A stretch of 64,000 bases of DNA from Sulfurospirillum cavolei. GTDB taxonomy: Bacteria > Campylobacterota > Campylobacteria > Campylobacterales > Sulfurospirillaceae. The translations under genes and the position numbers were made by a program. Below, piece after piece: positions 37,592 to 47,061 of the stretch. The stretch covers positions 186,001 to 250,000 of the forward strand of contig NZ_AP014724.1 in assembly GCF_001548055.1 (NCBI RefSeq), in the 5' to 3' direction. The notes under the pieces are model-generated. The model was given only the letters and a program-made list of their open reading frames with translations, made no database searches and was not told where the DNA came from. Positions within the stretch are counted from its first letter, which is position 1. Every line of letters begins with the position of its first letter.

Positions 37592-39261
37592 CGCGCCTTG
37601 CGCCATTGTTGACTTTGTTTTAAAGCGACATGTGAAAGCATGTCAAAAGCAAGCGTGATAACAAGCGAAGTGGCGACGATCACGCTTGCCATCGCCGCGG
37701 CGGAGCTGATGTCTCCCGCGTCGTCCATATTTAAAACCGCGACCGATGCGAGCGTCGTAGAGGGCGCATAGAGAAAAACGACTGCGGAAACCGTGGTCAT
37801 CGCATTAACGAAAAAGTAACGCGCGATGTGCAAGATAGAAGGCGTTGCGATCGGGACGATGACTTTGAAAAACGTTTCGTAGCAGGCAACACCCATCGAT
37901 TCGGCGACGTCTTCAAATTCGTCGTCGATTTGTTTGATCGTCGTCGTTGCGGTGATAAAGCTTGCGGTAAAAAAGTGTGCGACCGTACACACGACCAAAA
38001 TGCCCATCGTTTGATACAACGCGTTTAAGGGATTGTCGGGGTGGTTGAAAAAAAAGATATACCCAAGCCCCAAGACCAAGCCCGGAACGGCCATAGGAAG
38101 CAGTGCCAAAAGCTTTAAAAATGCGCGTAAGTGCGGGAAAACCTTTCCGCGTTCGACAACATACGCGGTCGTAAAAACCGCAATCGTTCCGAGCAAAGCA
38201 CTCCAAAATGCCAAAGAAAGACTGTTAAAGTACGAATCCCAACCGCCGCCGTCCATCGACGAAAAGTCGTAATGCTTGAGGACGAGGCTGAGATCGTAAG
38301 GCCAAAATTTAACGAACGAAGCAAAGAACGAAACGCCTAAGACGATAAGAAAAAACAAGGCGATTACAAGCGCGAAAATCAACATCGCGGTATCGAAAAT
38401 CGGAGCTTTTTGGGGCACGTAAAGAACGAATTTCGAGCCTAAAACCGCCTTTTGTTTGCGTTGCACGAAGCTATCTACGATAAACGTAACGACGGAAGGA
38501 ACGAGCAGTAAAACGCCGACGGTCGCCCCGAGCGCAAAGTTTTGCTGACCGATGACATGTTTGTAGATTTCCGTCGCCAAAACGTTAAAATCGCCGCCGA
38601 TAACTTTAGGAACGCCAAAGTCGGTAACGACGAGCGTAAAACTCACTAAAGTTGCCGAAACGAGCGCGTATTTGAGTGCGGGAAGCGTGATCGTAAAAAA
38701 TTTTTTTAAACTGCTCGCACCCATACTTTGTGCCGCTTCGTAAAGCCGTGCGTCGGAGAGCGAAAGCGCGCTTAAAAAGATCATCACGATATGCGGAAAA
38801 ACGTAAAAGCATTCGCCCAAGACGATGCCCCACGCCCCGTAAATCGTACTGCCGCCCATCCACGGTTTGAAAAAGCCTTGGTGTCCGAAAAGATACACGA
38901 ACGAAATGGCGGGAAGCAAGGACGGAGCGAGCAAAGGCAAAAACGCGACATAGCGAAAGAAAGGTTTCAACGGCATGCGCGAACGCATCAGTGCATATGC
39001 AAAACCAAATGCCGAGGGTACGACGATCAGCGTGCTGGTTAAAGCGACAAAAAGGGAATTGCGAATGAGGCGTAAGGATTTTTCTTGCGAAAGGTAGTCG
39101 ATGAAATTGTCTAAAAAGACAAATCGATGCGTCGCATCAAAAAAGCTTTGCGCCAAAATCTGAACCAGAGGCGCTAAAATCATCACGCACAAGCCAAGCG
39201 TCAGCAAAAGCGTGAGTGCGCTTAAAACCAAACGGTTGGAGTCTTCCCAAACGCTACGCAT
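37588..39261 (-). CDS. 2-aminoethylphosphonate ABC permease (fused double permease)
   Basis: A 557-aa inner-membrane permease with two binding-protein-dependent transport domains in one chain (about residues 60-260 and 335-545), roughly 12 helices. Each half carries an EAA-like loop: YEAAQSMGASSLKKFFTITLP near 190 and EDVAESMGVACYETFFKVIVP near 470. This fused form fits the PhnV/FbpB-type permeases. Its place after the ATPase and binding-protein genes and downstream of phnW and phnX supports 2-aminoethylphosphonate as substrate. The start overlaps the ATPase gene by 8 bp. Specificity for iron is an alternative from sequence alone, but context argues against it. Confidence 0.86.
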   Translation of the reverse strand: MRSVWEDSNRLVLSALTLLLTLGLCVMILAPLVQILAQSFFDATHRFVFLDNFIDYLSQEKSLRLIRNSLFVALTSTLIVVPSAFGFAYALMRSRMPLKPFFRYVAFLPLLAPSLLPAISFVYLFGHQGFFKPWMGGSTIYGAWGIVLGECFYVFPHIVMIFLSALSLSDARLYEAAQSMGASSLKKFFTITLPALKYALVSATLVSFTLVVTDFGVPKVIGGDFNVLATEIYKHVIGQQNFALGATVGVLLLVPSVVTFIVDSFVQRKQKAVLGSKFVLYVPQKAPIFDTAMLIFALVIALFFLIVLGVSFFASFVKFWPYDLSLVLKHYDFSSMDGGGWDSYFNSLSLAFWSALLGTIAVFTTAYVVERGKVFPHLRAFLKLLALLPMAVPGLVLGLGYIFFFNHPDNPLNALYQTMGILVVCTVAHFFTASFITATTTIKQIDDEFEDVAESMGVACYETFFKVIVPIATPSILHIARYFFVNAMTTVSAVVFLYAPSTTLASVAVLNMDDAGDISSAAAMASVIVATSLVITLAFDMLSHVALKQSQQWRKAR

Positions 39262-40342
39262 GCGTCGGCTCTAGAAAATAGCGAATATCTTTAGGGGCGA
39301 TCGCCAATGTGATCGGGCTTTGTTCTCGAATCGCGTCGCGCAGTAAAAGCTTGTGCGGCAGATCGAGCAGTAAAACGTTTTCCAATAAACCGTTAATCGA
39401 GACGAAAAGCCGGCAAAAGCTCCCTAAAAACGTCATCTTAAGCACGATACCTTCGATGATATTTTCCGCTTCGGCGTCGTAGAGTTTAATGTCTTCGGGA
39501 CGAATCAGCAGTTTTGCGGCTTGATCTTCAACGGGGAGGGCGTTTTCTTCCAGATGCACGCTAAACGAAAGCTTACCGACGCTAAAAAGATTTTCGCCTC
39601 GATAAAGGGCATTGAGAAGATTGATTTTACCGATAAAATCCGCTACGAAGAGCGTTTTTGGATGACGGTAAATCTCTAAAGGCGTTCCGATTTGCTCAAT
39701 CACGCCGTGGTTCATCACGACGATTTTGTCGGCGATGCTTAACGCTTCTTCTTGATCGTGCGTGACCATGATCGTCGTAATGCCGAGGGTTTTTTGCAGT
39801 TCCCGAATCTCTTGTCGCAGGTGTTCGCGCACCCGTGCGTCTAATGCCGAAAGCGGCTCGTCCAGCAACAACAAGGAGGGCTTGGTCGCGATGGCTCTGG
39901 CAAAAGCGACGCGCTGTTGTTGTCCGCCGCTGAGTTCGCTGGGGTATTTCTCTTCGCTACCGCTTAGTCCCACCAACGCCAAAAGCTCTTTGACGCGCTT
40001 TTTCGTCTCCTTTTTTTCCATCCCTTTTTCCCGCAATCCGTATCCGATGTTTTTCGCGACGGTAAGGTTGGGAAAGAGGGCATAGCTTTGAAAGACGATA
40101 CCGTAGTCGCGTTTGGAAGGCGGAAGCTGCGTTACGGTTTTGCCGTACTGGACGATTTCGCCCTCATCGCAACTCTCCAGCCCCGCGATAATGCGAAGCA
40201 GCGTTGTTTTACCGCAACCGGAAGGGCCTAAAAAGCAGACCAATTCACCTTTTTTAACTTCTAAATGAATCGCCTCAAGAGCGCGGAAGGTTTCAAAGCG
40301 TTTGGAAACATTGTAAATGGCAAGAGCCGTCGTATCGGACAC
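39254..40342 (-). CDS. 2-aminoethylphosphonate ABC transporter ATPase
   Basis: A 362-aa ABC ATPase with Walker A GPSGCGKTTLLRI near residue 38, Q-loop IVFQSYALFPNLT, signature LSGGQQQRVAFARAIA near 140, Walker B LLLDEPLSALDA, and the H-loop MVTHDQEEA near 195. The C-terminal ~130 residues form a TOBE/OB-type regulatory domain (LLIRPEDIKLY near 275). It is of the PotA/FbpC/PhnT class. Operon context indicates phosphonate import. It overlaps the permease gene. Confidence 0.88.
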   Translation of the reverse strand: MSDTTALAIYNVSKRFETFRALEAIHLEVKKGELVCFLGPSGCGKTTLLRIIAGLESCDEGEIVQYGKTVTQLPPSKRDYGIVFQSYALFPNLTVAKNIGYGLREKGMEKKETKKRVKELLALVGLSGSEEKYPSELSGGQQQRVAFARAIATKPSLLLLDEPLSALDARVREHLRQEIRELQKTLGITTIMVTHDQEEALSIADKIVVMNHGVIEQIGTPLEIYRHPKTLFVADFIGKINLLNALYRGENLFSVGKLSFSVHLEENALPVEDQAAKLLIRPEDIKLYDAEAENIIEGIVLKMTFLGSFCRLFVSINGLLENVLLLDLPHKLLLRDAIREQSPITLAIAPKDIRYFLEPTHA

Positions 40343-40386
40343 GTTTTTTCCTTACGCATCGGGGAAAAATTCCCCGTTAGCGTCTG

Positions 40387-41406
40387 TTATTTTTTGGGTT
40401 CGGATTTGGATTCGTAGCGTTTAGACCACTCTTTGAGAATGCTCTCTCTGTTTTTTGCCGACCATGCAAAGTCGTTGTCGATCAGCATCGAAGCGTAGTT
40501 GGAAGGGATAAATTCAATCGGTTTGGAAAGCCCTTGATACGCGACGACGGCAAAGTTTTCGGCGTAAAGTTTGTTCGCGTCTTCTCCCGTTGCCCAGTCG
40601 ACGAAGGTTTTAGCGGTTTTGAGGTTTTTCGTTCCTTTCATGATCGCCGTGGCTTCCAAATCCCAGCCTAAACCCTCTTTGGGGAAAACGACGGCAATCG
40701 GCGCGCCCTCTTTTTTAGACTTGGCGGCACGGTATTCGAAGCTGATACCGATGGGAAATTCGCCCGATGCCGCCATTTTGCACGGTTTGGAACCCGAATG
40801 GGTGTACTGACCGATATTGTCGTGGAGTTTGTCCATATACTCCCAGCCTTTTTGTTCGCCGAAGATTTTAAGCCAAGCGGTAACGTCTAAAAAGCCCGTG
40901 CCCGAACTTGCGGGATTGGGCATAACGATTTTGCCTTTATAAACGGGGTTCGTTAAATCTTCCCAACTCGTAGGAATCGGTAGGTTTTGTTTTTTAGCTT
41001 CCACTTCGTTGACGCAAATCGCACTGCCCCATACGTCGTTGCCGACCCATGCCGGAGGTGTTTTCGTGTCTTTGAATTTGGCGTCAATGTGTTTGAGTGC
41101 CGCGGGTGCGTACGGCTCAAGCATACCGTTTTGCTCTAAGAGTACCAAACTGGTCGCGGCGGTTCCCCAGACGACGTCGGCTTGAGGATTTTCTTTTTCG
41201 GCAAGGAGTTTAGCGGTGATGATACCCGTGGAATCACGTACGATTTTGACTTCGATGTCGGGTTGCGCTTTTTTGAAAGCTTCTAAATAGGGCTTAACTT
41301 GATCAGACTCCAACGCGGTGTAAACCGTGATGCTCTCTTTTGCCGCGAACATGTGCGTCGCCAACATTAACCCCGTTACTGCCAAAATACTTTTTTTGAG
41401 TACCAT
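40387..41406 (-). CDS. 2-aminoethylphosphonate-type periplasmic binding protein
   Basis: A 339-aa extracellular solute-binding protein (family 1/FbpA-like) with signal peptide ending near THMFA. The mature part opens KESITVYTALESDQV, followed by AEKENPQADVVWGTAATSLVLLE and the hinge region NPASSGTGFLDVTAWL near residue 165, as in PhnS/FbpA proteins. The neighbouring phnW and phnX make 2-aminoethylphosphonate the likely ligand; Fe3+ binding of the FbpA kind is the main alternative. Confidence 0.86.
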   Translation of the reverse strand: MVLKKSILAVTGLMLATHMFAAKESITVYTALESDQVKPYLEAFKKAQPDIEVKIVRDSTGIITAKLLAEKENPQADVVWGTAATSLVLLEQNGMLEPYAPAALKHIDAKFKDTKTPPAWVGNDVWGSAICVNEVEAKKQNLPIPTSWEDLTNPVYKGKIVMPNPASSGTGFLDVTAWLKIFGEQKGWEYMDKLHDNIGQYTHSGSKPCKMAASGEFPIGISFEYRAAKSKKEGAPIAVVFPKEGLGWDLEATAIMKGTKNLKTAKTFVDWATGEDANKLYAENFAVVAYQGLSKPIEFIPSNYASMLIDNDFAWSAKNRESILKEWSKRYESKSEPKK

Positions 41407-41468
41407 CGTTTCCCCTTTGGGTATAAATTATCGTAGCGACATCCTAACGCGAGATCGCCACAAATTGG

Positions 41469-42002
41469 TTACCGTAACCGTTTGGTAACGATAGCCCTGC
41501 TTGTTTGAAAAAGAATGTAACTGTAAATGACGTTTGTCACGATAAGTCCGACAAATACGACCGTGCGCTCGTGCTCATACCATGCTACATGTAAGAAAAA
41601 AAGATTGGCGACGAAGATCAAGGCGTAGTGTAAAAAGCTGACGTCTTGAGGGGAGAGGGCACGGTAACTTTTGTACGCTTGCGCGATGCCGCCGATGAGG
41701 TTGAACGAGCCGAGCAAGGCTACGGCAAACACGCCCAAATCTTTTTTGGAAAAAGCGACGCGACGCGCGTGTTTGTAGATGTATGCAAAGGTGAGCGTGT
41801 GTAAACCAAGCTCCAAGATTTTCGCCGTACCGATCGTGCTTTTTGCCCACGCGATGTAGCTCAAAAGCGTGATAAACGTGACGAGATAGCCGTTTAAGGC
41901 GATCCCGTCGCTTTGTTTGGTGCGAAAGATTTTGTAGAGTTGCGCAAAGTATGCTAAAAAAACGAAACTAAAGCCGATCTCTAGGGCATAAGGAATTACC
42001 AA
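41469..42002 (-). CDS. PQ-loop (SWEET-like) membrane protein in the phosphonate operon
   Basis: A 177-aa hydrophobic protein with about six membrane helices in two halves. A PQ-loop-like motif occurs at the same place in each half: [17 protein letters not shown] (from residue 20) and [17 protein letters not shown] (from residue 107), 87 residues apart, with Ala-Gln in place of Pro-Gln. This is the pattern of PQ-loop/SWEET-type transporters. The gene lies between phnW, which it overlaps by 7 bp, and the binding-protein gene. I know of no described role for such a protein in phosphonate use. Transport of a substrate or product is inference. Confidence 0.6.
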   Translation of the reverse strand: MVIPYALEIGFSFVFLAYFAQLYKIFRTKQSDGIALNGYLVTFITLLSYIAWAKSTIGTAKILELGLHTLTFAYIYKHARRVAFSKKDLGVFAVALLGSFNLIGGIAQAYKSYRALSPQDVSFLHYALIFVANLFFLHVAWYEHERTVVFVGLIVTNVIYSYILFQTSRAIVTKRLR

Positions 42003-43132
42003 AAAATAGCCTCTTGTACCGCTTTTAGCAAGCGCGTAATGTCTTCGGGAAAAACGTGACCGATCGTGCCGATGCGAAAACTTTCGACATGTGAGACTTT
42101 CCCGGGGTAAATCACGAAGCCTTTTGCTTTGAGGCGCGCGTAAAAGGTCTGAAAGTCGTACGAAGCACTTTTAGGACTGTAAAAACTCGTAATAATAGGA
42201 CTTTGCAAGGCTTTCTCCACCACGCATTCAAAGCCCAAGGCTTCCATACCTTCGACCAAAAGGCGTTGGTTGGTGCGGTAACGCGCATATCGCGCCGCGA
42301 CGCCGCCTTCGTCTTCAAGTTCGCACAAAGCTTCTGCAAAAGCGCGCACGACGTGGGTCGGCGACGTAAAACGCCATTTGCCGCCGCCGTTTTCCATTGT
42401 CGCGTATTGTTCGTACGCATCAAGGCTCAAAGAGCGCGCATTGCCCTGACATGTCGCTAAGGTCGTCTTTTTAAAGAGCATAAAGCCAAATCCCGGAACC
42501 CCTTGAATGCACTTGTTGGAGCTTGAGATCAACACGTCGGCGTCCAACGCGTCAAGGTCGATTTCGATGCCGCCGAAACTGCTCATCGCATCGACGATCA
42601 ACAGTTTGTGGTGCGCTTTAACGATGCGCGCGATCTCGACAATGGGATTTAAAATGCCCGTCGTTGTTTCGCAATGTACCACGGCGACGGCACGGATAGA
42701 CGGATCGTTGCAAAGCAGGTGTTCAAGGGCTTCGAGCGAAAACGTCGTCGTCTCTTCAACGTTACATGTAAGGCACGGAATTTTGGCGTACGAAGCGATT
42801 TGCGCGATGCGTTCGCCGTACGCGCCGTTGGTTAAGACCAGCACTTTCGCGTCGATCGGCGGAAGAAGCGTCGTCACGGCGGACTCGACGCTAAACGTGC
42901 CGCTTCCTTGCATCAACACGGCGGTATAAGCACCGCTTTTGGACGCCAAAGCGACCAAACGGGAGCGAATCTCCTGTACGACGTCGTTGTACTCCTTGTC
43001 CCACGTACACCAATCTTTCAGTAAAGCCGCGCGAACACGTTTACTCGTGCTTAAAGGACCGGGTGTTAAAAGAAGGTATGGGTTGTCCGGTATGAGTGTC
43101 GGATCGATCGTATTTAGGCATGAATGCGGCAT
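41996..43132 (-). CDS. phnW: 2-aminoethylphosphonate-pyruvate transaminase
   Basis: PhnW converts 2-aminoethylphosphonate and pyruvate to phosphonoacetaldehyde and alanine. The 378-aa class V aminotransferase begins with [18 protein letters not shown], has [11 protein letters not shown] near residue 75, [13 protein letters not shown] near 180 and the PLP lysine in [16 protein letters not shown] near 210. It overlaps phnX by 19 bp upstream and the PQ-loop gene by 7 bp downstream, so the operon is tightly coupled. One TTACATGTAA copy lies in its coding sequence. Confidence 0.94.
   Translation of the reverse strand: MPHSCLNTIDPTLIPDNPYLLLTPGPLSTSKRVRAALLKDWCTWDKEYNDVVQEIRSRLVALASKSGAYTAVLMQGSGTFSVESAVTTLLPPIDAKVLVLTNGAYGERIAQIASYAKIPCLTCNVEETTTFSLEALEHLLCNDPSIRAVAVVHCETTTGILNPIVEIARIVKAHHKLLIVDAMSSFGGIEIDLDALDADVLISSSNKCIQGVPGFGFMLFKKTTLATCQGNARSLSLDAYEQYATMENGGGKWRFTSPTHVVRAFAEALCELEDEGGVAARYARYRTNQRLLVEGMEALGFECVVEKALQSPIITSFYSPKSASYDFQTFYARLKAKGFVIYPGKVSHVESFRIGTIGHVFPEDITRLLKAVQEAIFW
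42762..42771. repeat. TTACATGTAA palindrome (in phnW)
   Basis: Perfect copy in the coding sequence, encoding part of LTCNV on the minus strand. Confidence 0.9.
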
Positions 43133-43929
43133 GGTTTTTCTCCGTTTTTGATCTTTTCTTCGATGCGTTCAAGAACCTCCAACGCGTCCCAAATACCGTC
43201 GATGACGTAGTGCGCTCCGGCATTTTCCAGCTTCTCTTTCGCTTGGCGGCGTTTTTCGTCCAAAACGGATTTGGGAAGGTGCTCGTACGCGTCGTGCGAG
43301 ATGCCCGTTTCGTTGCCGCTCAACGCCACACCGATGCTCCAACACCCCGCGTTTAAGCCCTCACGTATATCGCTTAAGGTGTCGCCGATTTTCACGATGG
43401 AACTTAACGGATAGATTTCTAATTCGATGGCGTTTTTGTAGATCATAAAAGGGTGCGGACGTCCGGGAAGATAAGCCGATGGGCTCACGTAACAATCCGG
43501 TTTGTAACCGTGTTTTGCCGCTTCGCGCGTCACGACGTCCATCATCGAAGCGGTATATCCCGTCGTAGAACCAAGCTTTATCGAGCGTTTTTTCAACGTT
43601 TCGGCAAACGCCACCGCACCTTTGATCGGCACGCTATGGCTTGCTAAAACGTCAAAAAGTGCCGGTTCGAAATACGCGTAAATCGCGCGCGCGTCCTTTT
43701 CGTCCGGAAAGCGTCCGAACTGCTCCGAAAAACGCTCTTTTGTCAACTCTAAAATTGCTTGGGTATGGTCAAACTTAAGCATTCCCATAAACGTCCGAAT
43801 CTCTTCAAAATTCACGCTAAACCCGAAACGATCGAACGCTTCGGCAAACGCCGCAACCGGAGAGAGCGACCCGAAATCCACCGTCGTCCCCGCCCAATCG
43901 CAAATAACCCCTTGAATCCCTGATTTCAT
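43114..43929 (-). CDS. phnX: Phosphonoacetaldehyde hydrolase
   Basis: PhnX splits phosphonoacetaldehyde into acetaldehyde and phosphate. The 271-aa HAD-fold protein has the nucleophile motif [13 protein letters not shown] near residue 10, the Schiff-base lysine in [10 protein letters not shown] near 52, [12 protein letters not shown] near 128 and the acidic motif [13 protein letters not shown] near 185. It is the first gene of the minus-strand phosphonate operon; AAGGGG lies 7 nt before its ATG. Together with PhnW it releases phosphate from 2-aminoethylphosphonate. Confidence 0.95.
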   Translation of the reverse strand: MKSGIQGVICDWAGTTVDFGSLSPVAAFAEAFDRFGFSVNFEEIRTFMGMLKFDHTQAILELTKERFSEQFGRFPDEKDARAIYAYFEPALFDVLASHSVPIKGAVAFAETLKKRSIKLGSTTGYTASMMDVVTREAAKHGYKPDCYVSPSAYLPGRPHPFMIYKNAIELEIYPLSSIVKIGDTLSDIREGLNAGCWSIGVALSGNETGISHDAYEHLPKSVLDEKRRQAKEKLENAGAHYVIDGIWDALEVLERIEEKIKNGEKPCRIHA

Positions 43930-43982
43930 AAAAACCCCTTCATCGTTTTAGCGAATCGTAGTACGAAAGAGTTTCCAGACGG

Positions 43983-43992
43983 TTACATGTAA
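43983..43992. repeat. TTACATGTAA palindrome (upstream of phnX)
   Basis: Perfect copy in the divergent phnX/hsdR gap, 53 nt upstream of phnX, in the probable promoter zone of the phosphonate operon. Confidence 0.9.
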
Positions 43993-44106
43993 GGCAAAAA
44001 CTGCCGCTTTGCGCGGTTTCATGGGCTAAGACTTTAAGTAACAATCTAATAAAATATAAAACTTACTAAAATATGCCATGTTAGAACATCATCGGGAACA
44101 ATCATT

Positions 44107-47061
44107 ATGACCAAAGAAGCACAAATCGAACAAAACTTCATTCGAAAATTAAGCGATTTAAAGTACGTTTACAGAGATGACATTCGTGATAAACAATCCC
44201 TACATAACAATTTCCGTCAAAAATTTCAAGAACTCAACCAAGTGCATCTAAGCGATGCCGAGTTTGCGCGATTGATGGACAGCATCATCACGCCCGATGT
44301 TTTCACTTCCGCTAAAATTTTACGTACAAAAAACACCTTCATCAGAGACGATGATACGCCTTTAGATTACACGCTTGTCAATATCAAAGATTGGTGCAAA
44401 AACAGTTTTGAAGTGATTCATCAGCTCCGTATCAACACGGACAACAGTCATCACCGTTACGATGTCATTTTGCTGATTAACGGCGTGCCTGTGGTGCAAG
44501 TTGAGCTTAAAAACTTGGAAATTAGCCCACGACGTGCAATGCAACAAATCGTTGATTATAAAAACGATGCGGGAAACGGCTACACCAAAACGCTCCTCTC
44601 TTTCATTCAACTCTTCATTATCAGCAATCAAACGAACACATGGTACTTTGCCAATAACAATACAACCCATTTTAGTTTTGATGCCGATGAGCGATTTTTA
44701 CCCATCTACAAATTTGCCGACAAAGACAACAACAAAATAACCCATCTCGATAGCTTCTCAGAGCACTTTTTAAGCAAGTGTGTCTTAGGCGAGATGATAA
44801 GCCGTTACATGGTGCTTGTTGCCGTGGAGCAAAAGCTTTTGATGATGCGCCCGTATCAGATTTATGCGGTCAAAGCCATCGTGGATTGCATTCATGAAAA
44901 CTGCGGTAACGGCTACATCTGGCACACTACGGGAAGCGGTAAAACCTTGACCTCGTTTAAAGCCTCAACGCTTCTCAAAGACAATCCCGACATCGAAAAA
45001 TGCCTCTTTGTCGTTGATAGAAAAGACTTAGACAAACAAACCAGAGAAGAGTTTAACCGATTTCAAGAAAATTGCGTCGAAGAAAACACCAATACCGAAG
45101 CACTGGTTAAAAGACTTCTATCATCTGACTATGCCGATAAAGTCATCGTGACGACGATCCAAAAATTAGGACTCGCCCTTGATGATACGAACAAAAAGAA
45201 CTACAAAGAGCAGTTAAAACCTCTTAGCGATAAACGCATCGTTTTCATCTTCGATGAGTGTCATCGTTCGCAATTTGGCGAAAACCATAAAGCCATCAAA
45301 GCATTTTTTCCCAAAGCGCAACTGTTCGGTTTTACGGGAACGCCTATTTTTGAAGAAAATGCCGTCCAAAAGCAGGTCGAAGAGACTGAAAAAACATTCA
45401 TTACCACCGAAGATGTCTTTAAAAGAGAACTGCACGCCTATACCATCACGCATGCCATTGACGATGAAAATGTTTTACGCTTTCACATCGACTATTATAA
45501 GCCAGACGCTCAGGTTTCTAACGGTTCTCCTATCACGCAAAAAGCCATCGTTGAGGCGATTTTGGAAAAACATGAGGGCGCGACATCGGGGCGAAAGTTT
45601 AACGCTATTTTAGCCTCTGCTTCCATTAACGATGCCATAGAGTATCACAAACTTTTCAAAGCATTGCAAGCTGAAAAAGTAGCTCAAAATAGCGAATACA
45701 CACCGCTTAATGTTGCGTGTGTTTTCTCTCCCCCTGCTGAGGGTAACAAAGACATTAAACAGCTCCAAGAAGACTTAGACCAAGAGCGCAAAGACAACGA
45801 AGAAAACCCTAACGAGAAAAAAGAGGCGTTAAAAGCCATCATCGCAGACTACAACGCACGCTATGGCACAAACCACACCATCAACACGTTTGATCTCTAC
45901 TACCAAGACGTGCAAAAGCGCATTAAAGATCAAAAATACACCAACAAAGACTACGCGCACAAAAACAAAATCGACATCGTCATCGTGGTCGATATGCTCT
46001 TAACGGGCTTTGACTCCAAATACCTCAATACCCTCTACGTCGATAAAAATCTCAAATACCACGGGCTCATTCAAGCCTTTTCACGCACCAATCGCATCTT
46101 AAACGACACTAAACCCTATGGCAATATACTCGATTTTAGAGGGCAACAAAAAGCCGTGGAAGACGCCATCGCTCTGTTTTCAGGCAAGTCGTCAAAACCT
46201 GCCAAAGAGATATGGCTCGTTGATGCGGCTCCAAAAGTCATCGACACTCTCAGTCACGCCATGCAAGCACTAGATACCTTTATGACCTCGCAAGGACTCA
46301 GTGCAAAGCCTGAAGCCGTGGCAAATCTCAGAGGCGATGAAGCCAGAGGGCAGTTTATAAACCTTTTCAAAGAAGTGCAACGCCTTAAAACCCAACTCGA
46401 CCAGTACACCGACCTAAACGACGAGCATAAAAAACGCATAGAAAGCATCATCCCTTTAGATACACTAAGAGCATTTAAGGGTATGTATCTCGAAACTGCT
46501 GCACGCCTTAAGGAAAAACAAGGCAAAAGCGAAGCACCAAACAGTACCCTAGAACAGCTTGACTTTGAGTTTGTGCTCTTTGCTTCAGCGGTGGTGGACT
46601 ATGACTTCATCATGCGCCTCATCGCCAAATACACCCAAAGCACCAAAAAGCACAAGATGACCAAAGAACAACTGATGGGCATCATCGAGTCCGATGCGAA
46701 GTTCATCGATGAAAAAGAGGAGATTCGCTCTTACATCGACACCCTAGAAGTGGGTGCGGGTCTGAGTGAGGACGCCATCAAAAAAGGCTACGAAGCTTTT
46801 AAAGCAGAGCTTGCAACCAAGCAACTTGACGCCATCGCCAAGCGTCATGGCATCGACAAAGAAGCGTTGCATACGTTCGTCGAGCGCATCATGCACCGTA
46901 TGATTTTCGATGGGGAACTTTTAAGCGACCTCTTAGCACCTCTTGAACTGGGCTGGAAAGCACGAGCACACAAAGAGCAAGAACTTATGGAAGAACTCGC
47001 ACCCTTTTTACGAAAATTGGCGGGAGAGAGCGATATATCGGGGTTAAAAGCCTATGAGTAA
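44107..47061 (+). CDS. hsdR: Type I restriction enzyme R subunit
   Basis: HsdR is the DNA translocase and nuclease of a type I restriction-modification system. The 984-aa protein has the N-terminal nuclease with the D...ExK pattern YDVILLINGVPVVQVELK at about residues 118-135, then SF2 helicase motifs: Walker A TTGSGKT near 275, DECHRS near 382, GFTGTPIF near 410 and later MLLTGFDSKYLNTLY and QAFSRTNR near 640-665. The C-terminus is a long helical HsdM/S-interaction region. It overlaps hsdS by 8 bp. It contains no copy of the TTACATGTAA palindrome. Confidence 0.96.
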   Translation: MTKEAQIEQNFIRKLSDLKYVYRDDIRDKQSLHNNFRQKFQELNQVHLSDAEFARLMDSIITPDVFTSAKILRTKNTFIRDDDTPLDYTLVNIKDWCKNSFEVIHQLRINTDNSHHRYDVILLINGVPVVQVELKNLEISPRRAMQQIVDYKNDAGNGYTKTLLSFIQLFIISNQTNTWYFANNNTTHFSFDADERFLPIYKFADKDNNKITHLDSFSEHFLSKCVLGEMISRYMVLVAVEQKLLMMRPYQIYAVKAIVDCIHENCGNGYIWHTTGSGKTLTSFKASTLLKDNPDIEKCLFVVDRKDLDKQTREEFNRFQENCVEENTNTEALVKRLLSSDYADKVIVTTIQKLGLALDDTNKKNYKEQLKPLSDKRIVFIFDECHRSQFGENHKAIKAFFPKAQLFGFTGTPIFEENAVQKQVEETEKTFITTEDVFKRELHAYTITHAIDDENVLRFHIDYYKPDAQVSNGSPITQKAIVEAILEKHEGATSGRKFNAILASASINDAIEYHKLFKALQAEKVAQNSEYTPLNVACVFSPPAEGNKDIKQLQEDLDQERKDNEENPNEKKEALKAIIADYNARYGTNHTINTFDLYYQDVQKRIKDQKYTNKDYAHKNKIDIVIVVDMLLTGFDSKYLNTLYVDKNLKYHGLIQAFSRTNRILNDTKPYGNILDFRGQQKAVEDAIALFSGKSSKPAKEIWLVDAAPKVIDTLSHAMQALDTFMTSQGLSAKPEAVANLRGDEARGQFINLFKEVQRLKTQLDQYTDLNDEHKKRIESIIPLDTLRAFKGMYLETAARLKEKQGKSEAPNSTLEQLDFEFVLFASAVVDYDFIMRLIAKYTQSTKKHKMTKEQLMGIIESDAKFIDEKEEIRSYIDTLEVGAGLSEDAIKKGYEAFKAELATKQLDAIAKRHGIDKEALHTFVERIMHRMIFDGELLSDLLAPLELGWKARAHKEQELMEELAPFLRKLAGESDISGLKAYE

